Shown here: in pieces, positions 46,300-57,501 of the stretch | Layout of the letters: every line of letters begins with the position of its first letter | Numbering within the stretch: position 1 is the first letter of the stretch | Assembly: GCA_963920705.1 (NCBI GenBank) | Contig: OY987226.1 | Location: 20,307,600-20,371,599 of the forward strand | DNA length: 64,000 nt | Source: Odiellus spinosus | Lineage: Eukaryota; Arthropoda; Arachnida; Opiliones; Phalangiidae | Direction: 5' to 3' | The notes under the pieces: generated by a model | The model's input: only the letters and a program-made list of their open reading frames with translations | What the model was told of the DNA's origin: nothing | Databases searched by the model: none | Made by a program: the position numbers and the translations under genes

Positions 46300-46770
46300 G
46301 CTTGGAGCGCGCCTAGTCGTGATATTATCACGAGGAGAAACGGTGGAATAGGTTCCGCATTCGCGCCAGCAGCCCGCGGTTGTCGATGCGGACGAGCTTT
46401 TATATCTATATCCTCTGGATCTCATAGAAACCCAGATAAACCGAGACTGAGGCTACGTCTGACTAGTTTAGCTACTTTGACGTTGAAACCTTGTCGTATA
46501 TACGCGAGTATATTCATTACATTGGACTGGTGTGGCGTCGCGTTCGACAGACGGACGGACAACTGGCGTGATTTCCGCCCTTTTTCGATTACAAGTTTAC
46601 AAGTTCGGAGCGGGGCGCTTCTTGACGCCAGCCGCGACATCCCTCGAAAACTACGCGGCCGCCGACCCCGCCCCCTCAGCGAGTTAGTCAAGCTTGGCGA
46701 CACATCCACGACAATCAAACCCGAACCCTATTTCGATCCCGAGAGGGCTATACTTCTGAGGCAGCATTGA
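46300..46770. other. Locally GC- and CpG-rich patch
   Basis: Base composition is clearly richer in G, C and CpG than the surroundings, with GCGGCCGCCGACCCCGCCCC near 46650. Both strands stay open for about 290 bp (46477-46770 plus, 46422-46718 minus), which GC-rich DNA favours. It might be a promoter or 5' exon of an unseen gene, or an inserted fragment. I recognise no protein domain in either translation and no matching copy in the window. Confidence 0.35.
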
Positions 46771-47267
46771 ACGAAAAAAAGAAAAGGAAATCATTGCAAC
46801 AAACCCCTTTCCCTAACCCTATCCTCGAATTAGAGATTTCGTCGGAATAGCCTGGCATTATTGCCTCAAGCTCTTTTCCCCACAAATATCCCCCCAAAAA
46901 AAACCAAAGATTTTTATAGTAGATGTATACTTAGACGCGCGGTTTCTTGACTTTCCAAGCTCGATTAACTTCCATTCCTCTTACCACTTCAATAATCCAT
47001 CAAGTTGGGTTAGTTTAGCGGGTAAATATTTTTGGACTAACCACTCGCAAGTGTACAATTAATTCTTCCTCTTGCGAGTAGAGCGAAATTTTCAATCTAG
47101 TTGAGGGTCAATATTTACCATACCGACGTGTAATCGAGACTAAACGATTTAGGTTAAACCGGAAGTGTATCGAGAGAAAACGCAAAGTTAATCCGTCTAC
47201 TGTTCGCTTAATCCAGAACTAAACGATTTTGAATCTTCCGGGAGTGTAAAATAATAATTCCCTTAAG
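46771..47267. other. Unrecognised sequence
   Basis: Nothing matched. Words CTAAACGATTT recur at about 47140 and 47218. Confidence 0.4.
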
Positions 47268-47350
47268 CAGAAGCCGATGAAACCCTCCTTCGAAGTCTAT
47301 TAATCTGATGTTCCATATAGTGCACCTCTCTGAGAGGATAAAATATAAAA
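47268..47350 (+). mobile_element. Family H fragment (one end)
   Basis: CAGAAGCCGATGAAACCCTC onward, with TCCATATAGTGCACCTCTCT, matches the reverse complement of the right end of the complete copy at 58436-58767. The remainder is absent. Confidence 0.75.
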
Positions 47351-48601
47351 TTCCGTTTTACTATTCCTACTTCATACCCATTTTCTACGCAAAATTGGGC
47401 CTTAAAACATGTAGGATGCGCGTAATTGATTCCCAGCCAATCCTGTACGTAATAAGGATCCCGAGCTCTAGCGTTCCCGCGCGTACGATACAAGCTGATT
47501 TTGCTTGCCTCTTTGAGTATAAACAAAACCTATCCAACCACTTCGGGTTTTTCTTCGTATGTGCTTACGACCTTATTTTGCCCAACAACCAAAAGATGCG
47601 ATATTTTCCTCTCTTTGACTTACGAAAATATACATAAAAATCATTTTTTTTTTTATTTTCTCTATATATAAATGATTTCTGATGTTGGTTTTGTTTTTAG
47701 CGGAAACTACAAATGAATAGCCGACGAATCAGTTTAATTTCAGTTCAATAGTTCGACGTGTAGCGTATAAATATTCATTTTAAGAACGGGGCTAACGCTT
47801 TTCTGGAGGTGAATTTTCATTGGTCCTTCAAATAAATTTACGTCGGTTTATGTCGGCCTCTGCGTAAAAAAATATAACATGATTTACTTCCGGTCGAAAG
47901 CGAATTACATCAAGTTGTGCGTAAAAAGAATGTTAAGCAGAGGGCTTTTCGCCATGTTTCGGTCGGTTTTCCGCCGAGAGGGAAAAGCCGAAATAATATA
48001 ATATATTGACAAACGCTCGTGAGACGTCTATGGTAAATCTCGCGGTTGAAATCATCCTTTAGCTCCGTGGTCCTCGCTCAAATCTCAATCTGTAATTGTC
48101 TGACTACGAAGTATATCTGATGTCTTTATTGGGTCACCGCGTGAACGAGAACTTTAGCCCCATTGTCAGTTTCACTTCTATGTTTCTTTTTGGCCCAGAG
48201 TCGCCCTCTGTAATGTTGGATATGAACGGGCTATATCTGTTTAGCCTCGAAAGGAATTCTGAGAATGAATTCCGAAAGAGACGGACGCAGTCACTATAGT
48301 ATGACAAGCACATTCAAGCACTCGAGCATTATACTACATTTTTCTATCCACTTGGGATCTTTGGATATTCATTTCTTGGCCAAAACTGTGTAGAAATCTA
48401 CTGGGATCTATTTCATTTCCACGCACCAGTAATTCAAGCTCGATGGAAGCGCGATATGACGCGATATAACTGATCTAGATTTTCCGAGTCAAATGTATTG
48501 AGCTTTGATATAATATTATATAAAAATATATATATATAATATTTTGTAGAGGATGTGTCTCTGAATAGTACAAAAAAACCGAAATCTCGTCTAATCAAAA
48601 T
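47351..48601. other. Unrecognised sequence
   Basis: No repeat matched apart from a TA-rich run at 48505-48545. Frames up to 109 residues (47308-47637) show no domain and start inside the family H fragment. Confidence 0.4.
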
Positions 48602-48912
48602 TAGAGCTCGGAATCGGATATTGAATATCTTGATAACTATAATCTTTTTCAGAAAATTGAATCTCGGGTAAATTGTTTGTTAATATAAAACCACAAATTA
48701 TATAAATGAATACGAATTATCCGGAATTATCAGGGAAAAACCTAGAAAAGTCGGCGAATTTGAATCTGAAAAAACTGTGGCAACCCTGCTTTACATTTAG
48801 CTACGTTAATTCTAATAAGAATTGGATATGTTTTTCGCGAACGGATAATATCTGATTGACATTCACGATGGTCTTATTCAATTAACAAAGGTTTTACGAA
48901 TTCAGAGCTCTA
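48602..48912 (+). mobile_element. Family A MITE, internally deleted copy (311 bp)
   Basis: Starts TAGAGCTCGGAATCGGATAT and ends TTTTACGAATTCAGAGCTCTA. Both terminal regions match the 547-bp copy at 2300, but the central 200-odd bases are missing. TA flanks each end. Confidence 0.85.
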
Positions 48913-49050
48913 TATTCAAAATTGACTCTTCTCTACCATTGGCTTTATAAAATCCACGTGACACGTGATGACGCACGAAATCTCGTACAAGATTTTATAT
49001 AGCCAAAGGTGGGGAGTCTTTTGATTAGTCGAGGGCGTTTTTCCTTTTAA

Positions 49051-49368
49051 TGTTTTGCGCAATGTTTTGCGCAATGTTTTGCGCAGTGTTTTGCGCAATG
49101 TTTTGCGCAGTGTTTTGCGCAATGTTTTGCGCAGTGTTTTGCGCAATGTTTTGCGCAGTGTTTTGCGCAATGTTTTGCGCAGTGTTTTGCGCAATGTTTT
49201 GCGCAATGTTTTGCGCAATGTTTTGCGCAGTGTTTTGCGCAATGTTTTGCGCAGTGTTTTGCGCAATGTTTTGCGCAGTGTTTTGCGCAGTGTTTTGCGC
49301 AATGTTTTGCGCAGTGTTTTGCGCAATGTTTTGCGCAGTGTTTTGCGCAATGTTTTGCGCAGTTTTTG
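49051..49368. repeat. 12-bp minisatellite, 26 copies with A/G alternation
   Basis: Unit TTTTGCGCARTG. Position 10 is A or G in the order A A G A G A G A G A G A A A G A G A G G A G A G A G, so much of the array is effectively a 24-bp dimer repeat. Since 12 is a multiple of 3 and no frame meets a stop, five overlapping false proteins of 107-151 residues appear on both strands. Each unit holds the palindrome TGCGCA. Confidence 0.98.
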
Positions 49369-50304
49369 CACAATTTAGACAATTGCATTTCCACACGAAC
49401 AAGTTTCAATTTTAATCGTATATAATCGATAATAAAACTCGTTCCATTTGCTTCTATACCCTCCATTTAAAATCTAAATCAAACTTATTTATTCATTCGT
49501 AGAAGTAAAAGCGACAATTTTATTCCTAGACGAAAACTATAAATAAACGCGAAACTATAAATCAAAATAGGTTTTTTGTTTTTGTTCAAATAATAATCAA
49601 ATACATTGTAATAAATATTTATAATCGATATCTAAATTATCGATCGCGGTTAATCTTGGTTAGAAAAACCTTTTCTCCTGCCACGAATTTGTAGCTTAAA
49701 TTACATAACGATAACCCTGGAGTTTATGTTTGTTTTACCTTGAAACTGATAAGGATCCAACCATTTACGAGAGCTTAATACGGCTTCTTTGAAATTTAAA
49801 ACCCTGTTGGTCGCCAACATCATGTATCAACTTTTAGGATAAGAAGAGGGTTTTGTTCAGGCGTCCTTATCTTGGCCGGATTAATGATCCAAGCGGAGAG
49901 TCAAAAAAAAAAAAAAAAAAAATCCCGAAGCGAAAAAGCGTAAATAATATCGGAGAATACTTTTTTCCAATTTATGCTAATATTCTGAAACCACTAAAGC
50001 TGATGAAAATCGGGGCCAGAAACCCCGATATCAGATTTGAATCGCATTTGAGTTTTTACCCCCTAGCTAGCTGGTGACCGCGTAGCTATAAAAGAAACCT
50101 TGTAACGTTCATTTTTTATGTTCCCATTCGATCGAAATGTCATTGGAACGAAAATATTATCACCCAATTCAACCAATTTGGTGCTTTTCCGACAAATAGA
50201 ATTCACTCTTATGTTTTGTTAGGTTAAATTCGCCCATATAGTATAAAAATAGTATTCTAATGCCGATTTCATGGTAAAGGTACTTAAACATATTGACTCT
50301 AGGC
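49369..50304. other. Unrecognised sequence
   Basis: AT-rich with an A-run at 49903-49922. No repeat copy recognised. Confidence 0.4.
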
Positions 50305-50536
50305 ACGTCGTTCACGCGAGATCTCCACGATACTTACAATCGCGTTCGATTGGGCGCTCGACCTTATACGCGAGGAAATCAGGATTTCCATGAATCCCGC
50401 TAAGCCTATTTTCTTGGTAAATTTTAAATTTATTTCTAGGCATAGTTTATTATTTGTTTGTATTTTTTTACTGGTGGCTTAGACCTATTTAAGCAATAAA
50501 CAAAAAATCACTTGTTAGGTTGCATTCTCCCTTTAA
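50305..50536. mobile_element. Family D, right-half copy
   Basis: Begins in the loop at GTCGTTCACGCGAGATCTCC and runs through CCATGAATCCCGCTAAGCCT to GGTTGCATTCTCCCTTTAA. The left arm is missing. Retention of one intact arm suggests loss by hairpin-associated deletion. Confidence 0.85.
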
Positions 50537-50599
50537 TATGGTCTCCTTTAAAAACTGTTTCTTCGTTTTTTATTAGAGGCTGTGTATTATTATCTAGAG

Positions 50600-50641
50600 A
50601 CGATCTTTACTATTGTTCAAGCGATCTTTACTATTGTTCAA
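50600..50641. repeat. 21-bp direct duplication
   Basis: Two adjacent copies of CGATCTTTACTATTGTTCAA preceded by A or G. Confidence 0.95.
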
Positions 50642-51067
50642 GAAGATTTGGAACAGAATACTTTCTTCTCTAATTAGGCTTAACATTGCGTTTAAATCCG
50701 TCTTAGCTATTCCCATTACGCCGACTCCTCTTGAAAGGAAGAATAGTATTTATCTTTGAGCCCTAGAGTAACTTACTTACCGAAGGGGGTAAGGGGATAA
50801 AATGTCCTTTGTCTAACAGCCTAGCCTTTATTCTTATAAATATCGAATTTCAATATTTATTTCTCGACCCACGCATTGTAGGCATGGTTTAGTCGCCTCC
50901 TCCTTTCGTTTCGCCAACCTCGCTATAACGGATTAGCATTTTCGATCCCTACTACGTGTCATTTGTGTAGGCTACACGTTTTGATAAGCGCATTTCTTCT
51001 TTTCTAAAATCGCAAACACCGCTGCGTATAGCTTGTTTAAATATTTTTGTGAATTGAAGCCCCACGA
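50642..51067. other. Unrecognised sequence
   Basis: Nothing matched; short AT-rich spacer before the satellite. Confidence 0.4.
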
Positions 51068-53405
51068 GAATTTTATATTAAAATTTATATATTTTATATT
51101 AAAAACTATACATTTTTTATATCAAAGTCTGTATATTTTATATTAAATTCTATATTTTGAATTAAAATCAATATATTTTATATTTATAATCGATATATTT
51201 TTATATTTATAATCGATATATTTTTATATTTATAATCGATACATTTTATATTTATAATCCATACATTTTATATTTATAATCCATATATTTTATATTTATA
51301 ATCCATATATTTTATATTTATAATCCATGTATTTTATATTTATAATCCATAGTTTTTATATTTATAATCGATATATCTTATATTTATAATCGATATATCT
51401 TATATTTATAATCGATATATCTTATATTTATAATCGATATATCTTATATTTATAATCGATATATCTTATATTTATAATCGATATATCTTATATTTATAAT
51501 CGATATATCTTATATTTATAATCGATATATCTTATATTTATAATCGATATATTTTATATTTATAATCGATATATCTTATATTTATAATCGATATATTTTA
51601 TATTTATAATCGATATATTTTATATTTATAATCGATATATTTTATATTTATAATCGATATATTTTATATTTATAATCGATATATTTTATATTTATAATCG
51701 ATATATTTTATATTTATAATCGATATATTTTATATTTATAATCGATATATTTTATATTTATAATCGATATATTTTATATTTATAATCGATATATTTTATA
51801 TTTATAATCGATATATTTTATATTTATAATCGATATATTTTTTATTTATAATCGATATATTTTTTATTTATAATCGATATATTTTTTATTTATAATCGAT
51901 ATATTTTTTATTTATAATCGATATATTTTTTATTTATAATCGATATATTTTTTATTTATAATCGATATATTTTTTATTTATAATCGATATATTTTTTATT
52001 TATAATCGATATATTTTTTATTTATAATCGATATATTTTTTATTTATAATCGATATATTTTTTATTTATAATCGATATATTTTTTATTTATAATCGATAT
52101 ATTTTTTATTTATAATCGATATATTTTTTATTTATAATCGATGTATTTTTTATTTATAATCGATGTATTTTTTATTTATAATCGATGTATTTTTTATTTA
52201 TAATCGACGTATTTTTTATTTATAATCGACGTATTTTTTATTTATAATCGACGTATTTTTTATTTATAATCGACGTATTTTTTATTTATAATCGACGTAT
52301 TTTTTATTTATAATCGACGTATTTTTTATTTATAATCGACGTATTTTTTATTTATAATCGACGTATTTTTTATTTATAATCGACGTATTTTTTATTTATA
52401 ATCGACGTATTTTTTATTTATAATCGACGTATTTTTTATTTATAATCGACGTATTTTTTATTTATAATCGACGTATTTTTTATTTATAATCGACGTATTT
52501 TTTATTTATAATCGACGTATTTTTTATAATCGACGTATTTTTTATAATCGACGTATTTTTATAATCGACGTATTTTTATAATCGACGTATTTTTTATTTA
52601 TAATCGACGTATTTTTTATTTATAATCGACGTATTTTTATTTATAATCGACGTATTTTTATTTATAATCGACGTATTTTTATTTATAATCGACGTATTTT
52701 TATTTATAATCGACGTATTTTATATTTATAATCGACGTATTTTATATTTATAATCGACGTATTTTATATTTATAATCGACGTATTTTATATTTATAATCG
52801 ACGTATTTTATATTTATAATCGACGTATTTTATATTTATAATCGACGTATTTTATATTTATAATCGACGTATTTTATATTTATAATCGACGTATTTTATA
52901 TTTATAATCGACGTATTTTATATTTATAATCGACGTATTTTATATTTATAATCGACGTAATTTATATTTATAATCGACGTAATTTATATTTATAATCGAC
53001 GTATTTTATATTTATAATCGACGTATTTTATATTTATAATCGACGTATTTTATATTTATAATCGACGTATTTTATATTTATAATCGACGTATTTTATATT
53101 TATAATCGACGTATTTTATATTTATAATCGACGTATTTTATATTTATAATCGACGTATTTTATATTTATAATCGACGTATTTTATATTTATAATCGACGT
53201 ATTTTTTTATTTATAATCGACGTATTTTTTTATTTATAATCGACGTATTTTTTTATTTATAATCGACGTATTTTTTTTATTTATAATCGACGTATTTTTT
53301 TTATTTATAATCGACGTATTTTTTTATTTATAATCGACGTATTTTTTTATTTATAATCGACGTATTTTTTTATTTATAATCGACGTATTTTTTTATTTAT
53401 AATCG
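51068..53405. repeat. 22-bp AT-rich satellite with ordered variant blocks
   Basis: About 105 units built on TATAATCGATATATTTTATA. Variants occur in contiguous blocks: diverged units to about 51175; CCATATATTTTAT near 51245-51350; CGATATATCTTAT at 51369-51545; CGATATATTTTAT to 51830; CGATATATTTTTTAT to 52135; three CGATGTATTTTTTAT units at 52138-52202; CGACGTATTTTTTAT from 52203; a few 17-18-bp units at 52514-52575; CGACGTATTTTAT at about 52705-53190 with two CGACGTAATTTAT units; CGACGTATTTTTTTAT to the end. Not coding. Confidence 0.98.
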
Positions 53406-54589
53406 ATATGAATCGATATATGATAAAATCCTGTCATCTTACAATCGATTAGAAAATGCACGCCTTGGATCGTAATCTGAAAATGTTTAATGAATTAATA
53501 ATATTTATTTCGTAATTACGTTGTATTGCAACAACGAAGGCACATCCTATAATATAGTTGCCCGAACAATATACAGTATACAAAAATTAACAAAAAGTAA
53601 ATTGTAAATTATGATAGTATTTAATGAAAATCTGGAACATATGAAGTAAGTTTTGTCGGGAAGTCGGCGTTAGTTTGAATAAAATACCACAGAACCGAAA
53701 GTTACTGAAATATCCAACAGCTAGTAGCCACTCTTCTAATTCGGAGGTTTTTTTGATATTGTATAATGACGATGAAGTATAAGACAATATTATATAAAGA
53801 ACTGTAAAGAAAACCATCCTCTTTAGGCTTAGTAACATTACTTCAAAAGCGATCGAAGTAGAAGTATTACGAGATATTTCAAATAGTTTAGCGAAATTGA
53901 AGCAGCGACATAAAAGCGCGTGAAAGGAAAACGTTCAGTATAAAAAACTATTAGATTTTCGACCCTTAATAGAAGTAGCAATGCTTCAAAAAACGAGGAA
54001 TGAAAATAAAATGAGGTTTTGTGGAATTGGATGGCGTTATTCATCTCTATCCATCATCATTGAAAAGGCGACTTTCTCTTTCTCTCTTTGACATTTCAAT
54101 ATGTAATTATACCGTGAAAGGTTTTCTTTTTTTTGGATTCTACCATGCGAGTGTGGAATGAAACCCCCCACTAAGGCTTTACCCTTTCACTATCTTTCCT
54201 TGGAGGAATTATATAAGATTACCAGTGACCGAGTGCTTCATAGTTTATTTTTGTCGGTACCATAATCGTACTGTATACGCGCATCTACTTCAAACTATAT
54301 GGTGGTTTTCGATTTCCAACTTTATATAAAGTCGAGCAATTTGATTGAGGGAGGGATTACCTTAAAAAAAATCTGCCTCGTAAGAGCACAAGGTAATAAT
54401 AACATCAATGGTACTGTAGACAATGTTTCGATTGGGATAGGGTTCTGGTAGATGTGACGTCAGAGCTTCAATCGGATTAAAAAATAATTTGGCGACTTGG
54501 AAATTTAACACTCCCGAAACAGTTGCGTATATAGTTATCATAGGGCTTGACGGTTCGGTGCACCAGGGTCCCATAGATAGCCAGTGGTA
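53406..54589. other. Unrecognised sequence
   Basis: No repeat recognised. Minus-strand frames of 83, 68 and 111 residues at 53587-53838, 53838-54044 and 54362-54697 have no motif, and the last runs into family L. Confidence 0.4.
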
Positions 54590-55064
54590 AAAATGGTATA
54601 TACCCATTGAATAGAATCCTATTGGACCGAATTCCCATTGGTCCGAAATAAAAAATAAATAGTCCCAATCAACCGAATCTTGGCCGACCGAGCCCAATGC
54701 ACCGAATTCCCATTGAACCGAAATCCCGCTGAACCGAATCCCGCTGAACCGAATCCCCCATAGACCGAATTTCCCATTGGGCCGAAACCAAAAAGGGCGT
54801 CCCGATGAATTTAAGCCGATAATGGTTAGGTTAGGTTAGGTTAGGTTAGGTTAGAATGTGTTAATGGACTTCTGATTGTGAACGTCGGTCGAATGGGATT
54901 GACGGTCGAATGGGATTCGGTCGAATGGGATTGACGGTCGAATGGGATTCGGTCGAATGGGATTCTGGTTTACGAAAACGTATCGGTTGAATGGGATTGT
55001 GGATCGAATGGGATTCTGCCCAATGGGATTCTGTCCAATGGAATTCTGTCCAATGGTCGAGAAG
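54590..55064 (+). mobile_element. Family L element with central (TTAGG)6, copy 1
   Basis: The left half is a loose array of CCGAATYCCCATTG-type words (also TTGGACCGAATTCCCATTGG). The right half is an array of the reverse word, CGGTCGAATGGGATT. Between them is (GGTTA)6 at 54824-54854. The whole is therefore a quasi-palindrome centred near the TTAGG tract. The same sequence in reverse orientation is at 60130-60620 with almost no substitutions. Outer borders are sharp, at AAAATGGTATATACC and GGTCGAGAAGC. No transposon class recognised. Confidence 0.85.
54824..54854 (+). repeat. Interstitial (TTAGG)6
   Basis: 31 bp of perfect GGTTA repeat, the arthropod-type telomere unit, embedded in family L. 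Confidence 0.95.
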
Positions 55065-55171
55065 CGTAAAAATACGTGGGGGAGATTTTTTACATGCATT
55101 ATTAACGCGAACATATTAGAAGTGTATGATGATATAGCTAATAGGTCCAATGGATGAGATCGCTAAACATG

Positions 55172-55414
55172 ACTATACCGAGGCTACCCGCGATTACCGA
55201 GGCTACCCGCGATTACCGAGGCTACCCGCGATTACCGAGGCTACCCGCGATTACCGAGGCTACCCGCGATTACCGAGGCTACCCGCGATTACCGAGGCTA
55301 CCCGCGATTACCGAGGCTACCCGCGATTACCGAGGCTACCCGCGATTACCGAGGCTACCCGCGATTACCGAGGCTACCCGCGATTACCGAGGCTACCCGC
55401 GATTACCGAGGCTT
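55172..55414. repeat. 19-bp minisatellite, about 12.5 copies
   Basis: The unit GATTACCGAGGCTACCCGC is repeated with almost no variation. It is GC-rich against an AT-rich background. Two frames stay open through it because 57 bp (three units) contains no stop, giving 95- and 108-residue artefacts with a 19-residue period. Confidence 0.98.
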
Positions 55415-55871
55415 TCGCTTTTTCTCTCGAAAACTAGATTTTTTTTAATGATTAGCCATTCGGTTATGCCTCAATCGTAGTGTAGTTCTGATCTTTACAA
55501 TGTACAAACTATAACTAAGGGTAGACATTCAATTCAGTGGGACAAAGCTAGATTGATAACGCGCTTAAAAACCTGGTACTTTCAAGGAGGGTGTTAAAAT
55601 TACGAAATGGAGCAAACTCAACTTTAACAAAGGAAGGATTGATGTAAAAACCAGGGGGAGGGTGTTAAGTTAAAAAGCTGCCAATTGCGGGAAAAAATAT
55701 AAATAAATCTAAAAGTACCCTAAAATTTCCGTGGTCAAAGTGACTTAAATTACCTATTGAATATCATTACGAAGCTTCTCTTGAGCTAGTTTTTTGCTTG
55801 TTTATTTTAGATTATAAATGGATTGAAAAAGGGACAGGTACGACCGAAAGCTGTCCGTAAACGTTTATTTA
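55415..55871. other. Unrecognised sequence
   Basis: GGAGGGTGTTAA occurs twice (near 55585 and 55658) in similar contexts. Otherwise unmatched. Confidence 0.4.
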
Positions 55872-56381
55872 ATAAACTCTTTTTGGAGCTAGAAATGAAA
55901 CAGCTTTGGAATTTATTTTCGGAATCACCATGCCAAAAACGTAGTCGAGAATTTTCAAAACCATTTTAAAATAATATCTAAAGTTTGATAAGGTTTGAAT
56001 AAAAGTAAATATAAATTCGGGCCAATCATATTATTTCACCCTTCAAAAGCGGTTGTAATGCCGTAACATTAAAATAATATGCCGGCATTTAATGGCCAAG
56101 GTTTTGGGCATCGAACGGCAGTCTATTCTTTCAATGTTAGAACATACAAACGCTGTTGAAGGCTGAAATAATATGATTGGCCCGAATTTAAATTTACTTT
56201 TATTCAACCTTTACCAAAATACTATTATAGAAATTTTACCAAGCTTTATAAATTAATTGAAACACCGAAAACGTGTCTAATAATTGTTTTGAAAATTTTC
56301 GAATACGGTTTTATGCCACTGTGATTTTGAAAATAAATTCAAAAACTGCTCCATTTTTAGCTCCTTCAAGTTTTCCTGTAA
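55872..56381. mobile_element. Family C fold-back MITE, complete long copy (510 bp)
   Basis: Left arm TTTTTGGAGCTAGAAATGAA and right arm TTTTTAGCTCCTTCAAGTTT are inverted. Pairing persists for over 200 bp, including ATCACCATGCCAAAAACGTA, GAGAATTTTCAAAACC, AAAAGTAAATATAAATTCGG and GGCCAATCATATTATTTCA with their inverses. The centre includes CCAAGGTTTTGGGC. Arms are longer than in the copy at 33750. Non-coding. Confidence 0.9.
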
Positions 56382-56523
56382 TAATATTTTATGATTAGTA
56401 ACCTTTATTTGAGATAAATATTCGTAATTTGAAGTTAAGAATATTCAGGTTTTTCCAGGAAAAATAAACTAGATCCACCATTATTTTTAACGTCGATGTA
56501 CAATGTAGAAGCTTTTTTTCCCT
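56382..56523. other. Unrecognised spacer
   Basis: AT-rich, no feature. Confidence 0.4.
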
Positions 56524-56602
56524 GCCTTTGACTGTACAAATTTCACGCGCCAGATGGGGACATGTCCCCCTCTGGCGCGTGAAATTTGCAGAGTCAAAGG
56601 CG
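56524..56602. repeat. 79-bp near-perfect palindrome
   Basis: GCCTTTGACTGTACAAATTT then CACGCGCCAG is mirrored across GGGGACATGTCCCC, with only two or three mismatches. A related inner word, GTCAAAGGCGAG, recurs at 56717 and GGCGCGTGA at 56768, so the palindrome may be one end of a decayed element reaching about 56780. No target duplication found. Confidence 0.85.
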
Positions 56603-57501
56603 AGAGGTCCGACACTCTTGAATTCGCTGTACAGCTGAGTTCACTGAGTTCAGCTTTGACAGTGCAAAGAGTTACAAAATTTTTTAAACCTGGGTTCGCG
56701 AGTGTCTGCCCCCTCGGTCAAAGGCGAGCATTAGTGCGTGAAAGTATTTTCTTTCCTGACATTTTTGGCGCGTGACTTTGGTAGGGTTGTGGATCTAGTT
56801 AATTTTTCATATATCTATGGCCTCTCTATATTAGCGGAAGTGTTGAATAATTCCAGTCCTAAGTAGAATACAATTGATGCTATGAGAAACGATTTCTTAT
56901 TTTAAAACTTTTATGACTGGTAATTCAGTTGAATAAAGTCAACCGTATGTCTATAGGAAGTCATGGAAAGGAAATTGAGTCGAAAGACCGAGCTAAAAGA
57001 TAATTTTGTCGACTCATTCTTGGTGTTATTCCTTCTCTCTGAGTGTCTCTGGTATTCTTGGAGCTAGAGAGGAGAGAGAGAGAGAGATCGGTGGAGGAGA
57101 GCAAGTTGCGGAGAAATATATTTTTAAATAGGTTGCCTCCCTCTTTCGGCCGCCAACGCAAATTCCCCGCTTCAAAAATCCAGTGCAATGTACCGTTGAT
57201 TCGATCAGTGCCCTCCGGGTACTTCTACTTAATTACTAATGTAAGGCTTTGATATTTAAAATTACAAGCCTTTTTTTTTAAAGTTAAACATTTATGTTAT
57301 TGGCGTTCGTCATGGGGAATTTGCAACAGTGCGAGGCTGAGAGACGAATTGATATGCCCCATGTTAAAAGGATAATGTAGACGAGGACGTTGTTTCTAAA
57401 AGATTAGGAATGTAAAAATATGGGTAAAAACATCATTAACATTCACGAATGGTTTCTAATAAGTTTGAAATATTTTTGAAAACGTTACGTCTCGAACCCA
57501 C
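56603..57501. other. Unrecognised sequence with (GA)n
   Basis: A short (GA)n run lies at 57066-57087. Frames of 69-75 residues on opposite strands overlap and lack motifs. Confidence 0.4.

Noticed and set aside
46422-46770. Gene with 97- or 98-residue product
   Set aside because: Both strands are open together in a GC-rich patch and neither translation shows a known domain.
48916-49466. Long overlapping frames of 107-151 residues on both strands
   Set aside because: They are translations of the 12-bp array, which has no stop in several frames.
51068-53405. Possible centromeric satellite
   Set aside because: Only about 2.3 kb with a 22-bp period and single-copy DNA on both sides; not enough to claim a centromere.
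54824-54854. Chromosome end or telomere
   Set aside because: The TTAGG tract is only 31 bp, internal, and part of a dispersed element with a second inverted copy.
55150-55480. 95- and 108-residue repetitive proteins
   Set aside because: Products of the 19-bp array read across a 57-bp frame cycle; no independent start context or domain.
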